DNA from: DATATV01 sp035551355
GTDB lineage: Bacteria > Actinomycetota > Actinomycetes > Mycobacteriales > Pseudonocardiaceae
Length of the DNA: 60,268 bases
Direction of reading: 5' to 3'
Assembly (NCBI GenBank): GCA_035551355.1
Contig: DASZNF010000016.1
Location: 1 to 60,268, forward strand
The translations under genes and the position numbers were made by a program. Below are positions 49,183-56,766 of the stretch, one piece after another; positions within the stretch are counted from its first letter, which is position 1, and each line of letters opens with the position of its first letter. Below the pieces are notes generated by a model. That model ran no database searches and was not told where the DNA came from. It saw nothing but the letters and a program-made list of their open reading frames with translations.

Positions 49183-49790
49183 TCGATGCCTCGCTGTCCC
49201 TTCTGGCCCGCGTCCATCGGGTGCTTGACCTTGGTGGTGCGCATGACCAGATCGGCCACGTCGAGGAGTTCGTCCGGCGCGTTGCGGCCGGTGATCACCA
49301 CGTGCTGGTGGCCCGGCCGGGCGCGCAGCGTGGCCACCACCTCGGCCACGTCGACCCAGCCCCAGTGCAGCGGATAGGTGAACTCGTCCAGCACGTAGAG
49401 GGTGTGCCGCTGCCCGGCCATCCGCCGGGCGATCTCCCGCCAACCCTCCCGGGCCGCCTCGGCGTGGTCGGAATCGCTGCCCTGCTTGCGGGTCCAGGAC
49501 CAGCCCTCGCCCATCTTGTGCCACTCCACCGGCCCGCCCTGGCCGGTCGATTCGTGCACCTCGTTCAGCGCGCGGAACGCCGTCTCCTCGCCGACCTTCC
49601 ACTTGGCCGACTTGACGAACTGGAACACCCCGATGGGCCAGCCCTGGTTCCAGCCGCGCAGGGCGAGGCCGAACGCGGCGGTGGACTTGCCCTTCATCTC
49701 GCCGGTGTGCACGATCAGCAGCGGCCGGTTGCGGCGCTGCCGGGTGGTCAGTCCGTCGTCCGGGACGGCTTCCGGTTTTCCTTGCGGCAC
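49176..49790 (-). CDS. cobO: Cob(I)yrinic acid a,c-diamide adenosyltransferase
   Basis: CobO attaches the adenosyl group to the corrin cobalt. The 204-residue product matches the family: the P-loop is in HTGEMKGKSTAAFGLALR (about 28-45), VGVFQFVK-type and GEGWSWTRKQ segments follow, and YVLDEFTYPLHWGWVD is the Walker-B-like region. It overlaps cobB at its end and follows the chelatase gene by 10 bp. Confidence 0.97.
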   Translation of the reverse strand: MPQGKPEAVPDDGLTTRQRRNRPLLIVHTGEMKGKSTAAFGLALRGWNQGWPIGVFQFVKSAKWKVGEETAFRALNEVHESTGQGGPVEWHKMGEGWSWTRKQGSDSDHAEAAREGWREIARRMAGQRHTLYVLDEFTYPLHWGWVDVAEVVATLRARPGHQHVVITGRNAPDELLDVADLVMRTTKVKHPMDAGQKGQRGIEW

Positions 49791-49800
49791 AACGAACTCC

Positions 49801-51813
49801 TCACGCGGCCCGGGCGGCGCGCACCACGCCGGCCACCTGGTCGGCGGACAGTTGGTCCAGGCTCAGCAGCGCACCATCGGCGGCGACGGCCAGTCGTCCG
49901 GCCAGGCCGAGGCGCACCGGTCCGCTCTCGCAGTCCACCACCACGGTGGCGATCCCTTCCCGGGACAGCAGATCCGCGGCCCGCACCGAGTCGGTCACCG
50001 GGTCGCGGCCGTCGGCCGCGGACGTGGCCCGGCCGTCGGTGAGCACCACCAGCAGCGGCCGCCGCCGCGGATCGCGCAGCCGCTCCTGAGCCAGCACCGC
50101 CCGGGCCTTGAGCAGTCCCTCGGCCAGCGGGGTGCGGCCACCGGTCTTCATCCGGCGCAACCGCCGGGCCGCCGCGTCCACCGATGAGGTGGGCGGCAGC
50201 ACGGTTTCCGCGCTGTTGCCCCGGAAGGTGATCACGCCGACCTTGTCCCGCCGCTGGTAGGCGTCGCGCAGCAGGGACAGCACCGCGCCGGTGACCGCGG
50301 ACATCCGGGTCCGCGCGGCCATCGAGCCGGACGCGTCGACCACGAACAGCACCAGGTTGCCCTCCCGGCCCTCGCGCACCGCCAGTCGCACGTCCTGGCC
50401 GCGCACCAGGATGCCCGGGCCGGACCGGCCCCGGTCACGCTGGTGCGGCGCGGCCGCGGTCACCGTGTCGACCAGATGCAGTCCGGAACCGTCCACAGTG
50501 GACGACCGCACCACCCGGCCGGATCGGGCCCGCGCCCGGGACCGCCGCCCCGGCTCGCCCTCGCCGATTCCGGGCACCTGCAGCAATCTCGCCCGGAACG
50601 CGGGCGCAGGCGCCGGGCTCTCCCGTTCGCCACCGGCCCCATCGGAACCGGGATCACCGGTCGAGTCGGCCGAACCGGGCGCACCGGATTCCTGGCCGCC
50701 GGACGAATCCGGAGTGTCCGAAGCAGACTCTTCCGGTTGTCCGCCGCCGGGCGGCGGGTCGTCGTCCGGGTCGCCGTCCAGCTCCTCGGCGGCCTCACGC
50801 ATCGCCTCGGACAGCTTGTCCTCGTCCATGCCCGGCTCGTCGAACGGATCGCGCCGGCGACGGTGCGGCAACGCCAGCCGCGCGGCCACCTCCACGTCCC
50901 GCTCCTCGACCGCGTCCGCGCCGCGCCAGGCCGCGTGCGCGATCGCGGTGCGGGCCAGCACCAGGTCCGCGCGCATGCCGTCCACCTCGAACGCGGCGCA
51001 CACGCCGGCGATCCGGCGCAGCTCGGCGTCCGGCAGCACCACCCCGGGCAGCGCGGCCCGGGCGGCCACGATCCGCTGCGCCAGCTCCGCGTCCTCCTCG
51101 GCCCACTTCGCGGCGAACCCGGCCGGGTCGGCCTCGAAGGCCAGGCGGCGGCGGATCACCTCGGCGCGCACGCTCACCTCGCGGGCCGCCGCCACCTGCA
51201 CGGTCAGCCCGAACCGGTCCAGCAGCTGCGGCCGCAGCTCGCCCTCCTCCGGGTTCATGGTGCCGACCAGCAGGAACGACGCGGCGTGGGAGACCGAGAC
51301 GCCGTCCCGCTCGACGTGCGCGCGGCCCATCGCGGCCGCGTCAAGCAGCAGGTCGACCAAGTGGTCGTGCAGCAGGTTGACCTCGTCCACGTACAGCACA
51401 CCGCGGTGCGCCGCGGCCAGCAGACCGGGCTGGAAGGCGCGCACCCCCTCGGTGAGCGCCCGCTCCAGGTCCAGCGAGCCGACCAGCCGGTCCTCGGTGG
51501 CACCGACCGGCAGCTCGACCAGCGTGGCCGGCCGGTGGCGGGCGCCGGACTCGCCGTGCGGCTGGTCCGGGCAGTTCGGGTCCGGTGCTCCGGGATCGCA
51601 GGCGAACCGGCAGCCCTCGACGACGTCCAGTCCCGGCAGCAGCGCGGCCAGCGCGCGCACCACGGTGGATTTGGCGGTGCCCTTCTCGCCGCGCACCAGC
51701 ACCCCGCCGATCGCCGGGTGCACCGCGTTGAGCAACAGGGCCAGCCGCATGTCGTCGTGCCCGACCACGGCGGAGAACGGGAACCTGCCGAGCGGAGCGG
51801 TCGATACCGTCAT
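49801..51813 (-). CDS. ChlI/ChlD-type fused chelatase subunit (putative partner of CobN)
   Basis: The 670-residue protein fuses an AAA+ ATPase and a VWA domain. The ATPase has GEKGTAKST (P-loop, about 42-50), then YVDEVNLLHDHLVDLLL and GTMNPEEGELRPQLLDRFGL. An acidic Pro/Asp/Gly-rich linker lies at about 340-410. The VWA domain has the MIDAS motif DASGS near 500 and TDGRATSA later. In many actinobacteria such ChlID proteins stand in for CobS/CobT with CobN in Co2+ insertion; this is family knowledge, not shown here. ATG 51813 has GAAGGAA 5 nt upstream and is the first gene after the cobalamin riboswitch. Confidence 0.9.
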   Translation of the reverse strand: MTVSTAPLGRFPFSAVVGHDDMRLALLLNAVHPAIGGVLVRGEKGTAKSTVVRALAALLPGLDVVEGCRFACDPGAPDPNCPDQPHGESGARHRPATLVELPVGATEDRLVGSLDLERALTEGVRAFQPGLLAAAHRGVLYVDEVNLLHDHLVDLLLDAAAMGRAHVERDGVSVSHAASFLLVGTMNPEEGELRPQLLDRFGLTVQVAAAREVSVRAEVIRRRLAFEADPAGFAAKWAEEDAELAQRIVAARAALPGVVLPDAELRRIAGVCAAFEVDGMRADLVLARTAIAHAAWRGADAVEERDVEVAARLALPHRRRRDPFDEPGMDEDKLSEAMREAAEELDGDPDDDPPPGGGQPEESASDTPDSSGGQESGAPGSADSTGDPGSDGAGGERESPAPAPAFRARLLQVPGIGEGEPGRRSRARARSGRVVRSSTVDGSGLHLVDTVTAAAPHQRDRGRSGPGILVRGQDVRLAVREGREGNLVLFVVDASGSMAARTRMSAVTGAVLSLLRDAYQRRDKVGVITFRGNSAETVLPPTSSVDAAARRLRRMKTGGRTPLAEGLLKARAVLAQERLRDPRRRPLLVVLTDGRATSAADGRDPVTDSVRAADLLSREGIATVVVDCESGPVRLGLAGRLAVAADGALLSLDQLSADQVAGVVRAARAA

Positions 51814-51848
51814 CTCGTTCCTTCCTCGGGTGTCCACGCCCGGGTCAA

Positions 51849-52045
51849 GGTGTCACGCGTGGGCGGAGTGTCCTGGCTCCCGGATCACCGCGCACCCGCC
51901 TGCCTTCCCAGGTTTCCCTGGTGGCCACGTCTGGCGGCTGCACTTCCCGGTCACAGTGGCGGGACCGCGCCGGACTCGCACCGGCTTCCTCGCTCACCCT
52001 CGCTGTGCTGCCCCGGCATCGTCGCACCTGCACGGGTGCGACACC
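51849..52045 (-). promoter_or_regulatory. Cobalamin (B12) riboswitch
   Basis: Read on the minus strand, the element has a P1 stem GGTGTC (52040-52045) with GACACC (51849-51854). The core GAGGAAGCCGGTGCGA, then CCCGCCACTGTGACC, matches the conserved J3/4-J6/3 region. The B12 box lies at 51861-51880 (GGAGCCAGGACACTCCGCCC). It ends 35 nt before the ATG of the chelatase gene and its ribosome binding site, so translation control is likely (inference). It should lower expression of the cob operon when adenosylcobalamin is plentiful. Confidence 0.93.
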
Positions 52046-52097
52046 AAGTAGGCGAGGCCGGTCCCACACCTGCGCACCACGCGCGGCCCCACGTCTT

Positions 52098-52103
52098 TAG
52101 AAT
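52098..52103 (+). promoter_or_regulatory. Candidate -10 box for leaderless bioF
   Basis: TAGAAT lies 7 nt before the bioF ATG at 52111. No Shine-Dalgarno precedes the ATG, so transcription and translation probably start together. No good -35 was found. Confidence 0.5.
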
Positions 52104-52110
52104 TCCGCCG

Positions 52111-53292
52111 ATGAGCACTCCCGTGGCGGCGACGCCGGTCACCAGGCCGGCCCCGGAACAGGTCTTCGACTGGGTCGACGCGCACGCGGAGGACCGGCGG
52201 CGGCAGGGTCTGAAGCGGCAACTCGCGCCCCGCTCGGCCAGTTCGACCGCGCTGGACCTGGCCGGCAACGACTATCTGGGCCTGGCCAGGGACAAACGGG
52301 TCACCGGGGCGGCGGCCGCGGCCGCGCTGCGCTGGGGCGCCGGGTCCACCGGGTCCCGGCTGGTCACCGGCTCGACCGAGCTGCACGCCGAACTGGAGCA
52401 GGAGCTGGCCAAGTTCTGCGGGGCGCAGGCCGCGCTGGTGTTCGCCTCCGGCTACGCCGCCAATCTGGCCGCGGTCACCGCTCTGACCGGCCCGAACGCC
52501 GCGATCGTGGCCGACAAGCACATCCACGCCTCGCTGATCGACGGCTGCCGGCTGAGCAAGGCCGAGGTCGCGGTCGCCGGACACCGCGATCCGGCCGCGA
52601 TCGGCCGGGCGCTGGCCACCCGGACCCGCTCCCGGGCCCTGGTCATCACCGATTCGGTGTACTCGGTGGACGGCGACCTGGCCCCGCTGGGCGAGCTGAT
52701 CGCCACCTGCCGGGAGCACGGCGCCGGGCTGCTCGTCGACGACGCGCACGGCTTCGGCGTGCTGGGCGAGGGCGGGCGCGGCGCGGTGGCCGAGGCCGGC
52801 CTGCACGGCTGCCCGGACGTGGTGACCACGCTCACCCTGTCCAAGTCGCTGGGCGCGCAGGGCGGCGCGGTGGTGGGGCCGCGCCGGGTGATCCACCACC
52901 TGGTGGACGCGGCCCGCACCTTCATCTTCGACACCGGCCTGGCCCCGGCGGCGGTCGCGGCCGCGCTGACCGCGCTCCGCGTGCTGCGCGAGGAGCCGGA
53001 GCGCAGTGCCCGGGTGACCGAGCACGCGCAGACCCTGTCCGCCGCGCTGTCCGGGGCGGGGCTTCGGGTCAGCACGCCGGACGCGGCCGTGGTGTCGGTG
53101 CTGGCGCCCACCCCGGAGGCCGCGGCCGAGTGGGCGCGGCGCTGCCGGGAGGACGGGGTGCTGGTCGGCTGTTTCCGGCCACCGTCGGTGCCGGACAACG
53201 TGTCCCGGCTGCGGCTGACCGTGCGGGCCGACCTGACCGAGGCCGATCTGGCCCGGGCGGTCGAGGTGATTACTTCACACGCACCATCGTGA
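52111..53292 (+). CDS. bioF: 8-amino-7-oxononanoate synthase (biotin pathway)
   Basis: BioF condenses pimeloyl thioester with alanine using PLP, the first ring-forming step of biotin synthesis. The 393-residue product is an alpha-oxoamine synthase: LDLAGNDYLGLARD (about 48-61), GAGSTGSRLVTGSTELHAELE, LVDDAHGFGVLG near 210-221, and the PLP lysine in TLSKSLGAQGG near 250. It stands apart from other bio genes here and is divergent from the B12 riboswitch. Its last 23 bp overlap the end of the convergent GNAT gene. Confidence 0.92.
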   Translation: MSTPVAATPVTRPAPEQVFDWVDAHAEDRRRQGLKRQLAPRSASSTALDLAGNDYLGLARDKRVTGAAAAAALRWGAGSTGSRLVTGSTELHAELEQELAKFCGAQAALVFASGYAANLAAVTALTGPNAAIVADKHIHASLIDGCRLSKAEVAVAGHRDPAAIGRALATRTRSRALVITDSVYSVDGDLAPLGELIATCREHGAGLLVDDAHGFGVLGEGGRGAVAEAGLHGCPDVVTTLTLSKSLGAQGGAVVGPRRVIHHLVDAARTFIFDTGLAPAAVAAALTALRVLREEPERSARVTEHAQTLSAALSGAGLRVSTPDAAVVSVLAPTPEAAAEWARRCREDGVLVGCFRPPSVPDNVSRLRLTVRADLTEADLARAVEVITSHAPS

Positions 53293-53734
53293 TGTGCGGG
53301 ATGCCGTCCTCCAGGAACTCCTCACCCTGCTGGGTGAACCCGAACCGTTCGTAGAGCCCCTTGACCGGGACCTGGGAGTCCAGCACGCAGCGCGCGTCCC
53401 CGATCTCGGCCAGCGCGGCCTCCATCAGCCGCCGGGACAGACCGCGGCCGCGGGCCGATTTCGAGGTGCACACCCGGCCGATGTGGAATCCGCCGTCCGG
53501 GTCCTCCAGCAGCCGCAGGGTGGCCTGCGGCGGCTCGCCCGGTCGCTCCGGTTCCACCCAGAAGTGGCGGGTGGATTGCTCCAGGTCGCGGCCGTCCAGC
53601 TCCTGGTACGGGCAGTTCTGCTCGATGACGAACACATTGATGCGCAGCCGGAGCAGCTCGTAGAGGCGGGCTGGGGTCAGATCGGCGGCCCAGGCGCGGT
53701 GCAGGGTGGCCGGAACAGTTGGATGTGCGCTCAC
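53270..53734 (-). CDS. ElaA-type GNAT acetyltransferase
   Basis: The 154-residue product is an ElaA-like GNAT: RLYELLRLRINVFVIEQNCPYQELDGRD (about 23-50), RVCTSKSARGRGLSRRLMEAAL (acetyl-CoA loop, about 87-108) and YERFGFTQQGEEFLEDGIPH near the end are typical. The acceptor substrate is unknown. Its stop lies within bioF (antisense overlap of 23 bp). Confidence 0.9.
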   Translation of the reverse strand: MSAHPTVPATLHRAWAADLTPARLYELLRLRINVFVIEQNCPYQELDGRDLEQSTRHFWVEPERPGEPPQATLRLLEDPDGGFHIGRVCTSKSARGRGLSRRLMEAALAEIGDARCVLDSQVPVKGLYERFGFTQQGEEFLEDGIPHITMVRVK

Positions 53735-53772
53735 CCGAACGTGGATACCACAGGATGTGCCAGGCTGGGGCC

Positions 53773-54645
53773 GTGTCCACCGCTGTCCGGCCGCTGTTCG
53801 CGCTGTTCACTCTTCTGGTGTTGGTCGCGGGCTGCGGGAGCACGACCGCGACCGGCACCCCGGTAGCCGTGCCGACCGGGCCCGCCCGCACCACCACCGG
53901 CCCGGTGCTGACCAGCCCGGCGCCGTCGAGCTCGACCGGCGCGCCGATGTCCACCTGGCGGGTCGGGGCCAGCCCGTTGCCGATCGAGCCGGACGGCCTG
54001 GGCGAGGTCGAGCCGACCCCGGCCCAACTGGTGAACCGCAGGCTGCCCACCACGGATTTCCTGCCGCCGCCCACCGACGGCCGCTACCACTCGACCGTCT
54101 CGGCGGTCCCGGCCGCGGTGCTGGCCCGCAGCACCTGGCAGGCCGCGTGTCCGGTGCCCAGCTCGGCGCTGGCCTACCTGACCATGTCGTTCCGGGGTTT
54201 CGACGGCCGCGCGCACACCGGCGAGATGCTGGTCAACGCCTCGATCGCCACGAAGGTGACGCAGGTGTTCGGCGCCCTGTTCGCCGAGAAGTTCCCGATC
54301 GAGGAAATGCGCGTCACCACCAAGGCCGAACAGGTCGCACCGCCCACCGGGGACGGCAACGACACCGCCGATTTCGTCTGCCGCCCGGCGGTGGGCCAGA
54401 CCAACTGGTCCTCGCACGCCTACGGGCTGGCCGTGGATGTGAACCCGTTCTGCAACCCGTATCACAAGGGCGCCGAGGTAGTGCCCGAGCTGGCCTCGGC
54501 CTATCTCGATCGAAACTACGTCCGGCCGGGCATGATCCTTCCGGGCGACGCCACGGTGCGCGCGTTCACCGCGATCGGGTGGTCCTGGGGCGGCATCTGG
54601 ACCTCGCCCCAGGACCTGATGCACTTCAGCGCCAACGGCCGCTGA
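53773..54645 (+). CDS. Lipoprotein with M15-type (D-Ala-D-Ala / L-Ala-D-Glu peptidase-like) domain
   Basis: From GTG 53773 the 290-residue product has a signal peptide (RPLFALFTLLVLVAGC) whose lipobox LVAGC puts the lipid Cys near residue 21, then a Thr/Pro-rich linker. The C-terminal half has the M15C zinc peptidase pattern: WSSHAYGLAVDVNPFCNP (His and Asp ligands) and, near the end, WSWGGIWTSPQDLMHFS with the last His ligand. It probably trims peptidoglycan stem peptides outside the membrane; the exact bond is unproven. It is divergent from the ElaA gene. Confidence 0.87.
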   Translation: MSTAVRPLFALFTLLVLVAGCGSTTATGTPVAVPTGPARTTTGPVLTSPAPSSSTGAPMSTWRVGASPLPIEPDGLGEVEPTPAQLVNRRLPTTDFLPPPTDGRYHSTVSAVPAAVLARSTWQAACPVPSSALAYLTMSFRGFDGRAHTGEMLVNASIATKVTQVFGALFAEKFPIEEMRVTTKAEQVAPPTGDGNDTADFVCRPAVGQTNWSSHAYGLAVDVNPFCNPYHKGAEVVPELASAYLDRNYVRPGMILPGDATVRAFTAIGWSWGGIWTSPQDLMHFSANGR

Positions 54646-54691
54646 TCAGTCCCGCCCCTGGCGCAGCCGGCTCCCGCGCGCCCACCCGGAA

Positions 54692-55795
54692 TCACTCCCG
54701 GTCCGGGTCCTGCTGGTCCGGCGATTCCTCGCGCTGGCCGCCGAACCGGCCGAACATCCTGCCCGCCGCCCCGGACACCGCGCCGCCCACCATGCCGCCG
54801 ACGTCGCCGAGCATCCTGGCCAGCGGATCGGTGGACGCCACGAACGAGTCCTTGTACGACTTCGCCGCCGATTTCACGTCCTCGGTCCAGGTGGTGTGCG
54901 CCTCGCCGGTGCGGCACGGGTACTCCCCAGCCAGGATCGCCCGGTACTCGGCCGAGGCCGCCCACTGCTGCAGCTCGGCCGCCCGCACCACGGCCAGCGG
55001 ATGGGTCAGGTCCATCACGTTGAGCAGCTTGAGCACGCTGTCCCGCAGATCGCCACTGCTCTCGTAATCCTTGGCCTGGCGGAGAAATTCGGCGGTGTCC
55101 ACGTCGCCGGGCGAGGTCGCCCCGGCCAGCAGCACGTGTGCGCGCAGCGCGGCCGGGGCGTCCTGGGCGCACAGCAGCCCGGCCCGGTCGGCGGACAGTT
55201 CGGCCTTGCGGAACCACTCCTTCAACGCCATGATCACCGCGCGCAGCCCCCAGTACCCGATGGGCAGCCAGGACATGCTCTGCGAGAGCTGCACCAGCCG
55301 CAGCAACATGGTCCGGTACAGCGCGTGCCCGGACAGCACGTGGCCGATCTCGTGCCCGATGGCGAACCGCAGGCAGTCCTGGTCGTACAACTCCACCAGC
55401 CCGCTGCTGATCGCGATGAACGGCTGATCAAGGCCGATGGCCATGGAGTTGGGCGTGGGATCGCGGTAGACGAACATCTCCGGCACCGGATCGACGTCCA
55501 GGATGGCCGCGCACTCGGCCCGCAGCCGGTCCAGGTCCGGATACTGCCTGGGCCCGACCCGCACCGAGGAAGCCAGGAACAGCAACCGTTCGCCGCGTTC
55601 GGTGAACGCGCCGGACACCGCCCTGAGCACGGTGCCGAACCCGGCCACGGTGCGCAGCGAGGCCAGCGCGCCCCGGTCGGCCGGATGCTCGTAGGCCCGC
55701 GGGCTGATGCCCGGGAACTTCACCCGTCCGTGGCCGACGACCACCGTGCCCGCGGTCCCGCCAGGCTCATCGGCCGACTCGTTCGTGGCGTTCAT
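54692..55795 (-). CDS. M48 family zinc metallopeptidase
   Basis: The 367-residue product carries HEIGHVLSGH near residue 148 (HExxH zinc motif) and the downstream Glu region in FRKAELSADRAGLLCAQ (about 202-218), fitting M48. The N-terminal segment and the C-terminal Gly/Gln/Asp tail are low in complexity. Only weak hydrophobic stretches are seen, so membrane anchoring is uncertain. Substrates are unknown. Its start is 84 bp from the divergent trypsin-like gene. Confidence 0.9.
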   Translation of the reverse strand: MNATNESADEPGGTAGTVVVGHGRVKFPGISPRAYEHPADRGALASLRTVAGFGTVLRAVSGAFTERGERLLFLASSVRVGPRQYPDLDRLRAECAAILDVDPVPEMFVYRDPTPNSMAIGLDQPFIAISSGLVELYDQDCLRFAIGHEIGHVLSGHALYRTMLLRLVQLSQSMSWLPIGYWGLRAVIMALKEWFRKAELSADRAGLLCAQDAPAALRAHVLLAGATSPGDVDTAEFLRQAKDYESSGDLRDSVLKLLNVMDLTHPLAVVRAAELQQWAASAEYRAILAGEYPCRTGEAHTTWTEDVKSAAKSYKDSFVASTDPLARMLGDVGGMVGGAVSGAAGRMFGRFGGQREESPDQQDPDRE

Positions 55796-55884
55796 ACCAG
55801 GCAGGTTATGCCTGTCGAGTCGTACGGACGGGGCGAATCGAGGATGATCACCGAGGGTGCCGTTGTCCGGCGGGAGGAGTGATC

Positions 55885-56745
55885 ATGTCGCGTCACGCGG
55901 CCGTGCTGCTCGCCCCGCTGCTGGCCCTCACCGTGCTCGGCGCGACCGCCAGCGTGGCGCCGCCCGCCGCCGGTCCGGCCCCGCACCCCGTTGCGAACAA
56001 CACGCCCCGCGAGTACCGGACCAGCCAGCCCCAGACCACCGCCGCACCGCCGGAAACCGTTGCCAGCACACAGGATTCGGCCCTCCCGGGCCCGCCCGAC
56101 CCGGTGGTCGGCGCGTTGTTCAGCACCGGCGCCGACGGGCTGGGCAAGCACTTCTGCACGGCCAGCGTGGTGGCCGCGCCGACCGGGGACATCGTGCTGA
56201 CCGCCGCGCACTGCCTGCACCGGGGCGGCGGCGGGAGCTACCACACCGGCGTGGTGTTCCTGCCCGGCTACCACGACGGCCAGGCCCCCTACGGGGTGTG
56301 GACGGCCGGAGCGCTGGTGGTCGACCCGCGCTGGATCCGCGACGGCGATCCGGACCTGGACTTCGGTTTCCTTGTGGTGCAAAGGAATTCGGCCGGGGAA
56401 ACACTGCAGCAGGTGACCGGCGGCGACGTCCTGGGCGACGCGGCGGGCTACGACGTGCCGGTGCGGGTCACCGGATATCCCGACGACACCGAGGATCCGG
56501 TCGCCTGCGACACCGGAACCCGCCGGGCCGCGACGTTTCAGCTCCGCTTCGCCTGCGCCGGTTTTCCGGCCGGCACCAGCGGTTCCCCGCTGGTCACCGG
56601 CGTCGATCCGGCCACCGGCACCGGCACCGTGGTCGGCGTGATCGGTGGCTACCAGGACGGCGGCGACTCGGCGGACGTGTCCTACAGCAGCTACTTCGAC
56701 ACCGGCATCCAGCACCTGTTCGCCACCGCCCTGGCCAACGGCTGA
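55885..56745 (+). CDS. Secreted trypsin-like serine protease (S1/chymotrypsin fold)
   Basis: ATG 55885 has GGAGGAG 5 nt upstream; a GTG at 55879 overlaps that site and is less likely. The 286-residue product has a Sec signal peptide (about 1-28), a Thr/Pro-rich pro-region and a catalytic domain. Its triad sits in TAAHCLH (His), DPDLDFGFLVV (Asp) and AGTSGSPLV (Ser, GxSG). Two further Cys (VACDTG, FACAGF) may pair. It is probably an extracellular protease or peptidase; its target is unknown. Confidence 0.92.
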   Translation: MSRHAAVLLAPLLALTVLGATASVAPPAAGPAPHPVANNTPREYRTSQPQTTAAPPETVASTQDSALPGPPDPVVGALFSTGADGLGKHFCTASVVAAPTGDIVLTAAHCLHRGGGGSYHTGVVFLPGYHDGQAPYGVWTAGALVVDPRWIRDGDPDLDFGFLVVQRNSAGETLQQVTGGDVLGDAAGYDVPVRVTGYPDDTEDPVACDTGTRRAATFQLRFACAGFPAGTSGSPLVTGVDPATGTGTVVGVIGGYQDGGDSADVSYSSYFDTGIQHLFATALANG

Positions 56746-56766
56746 CTCCGGTGACAAGGGGGCCGC

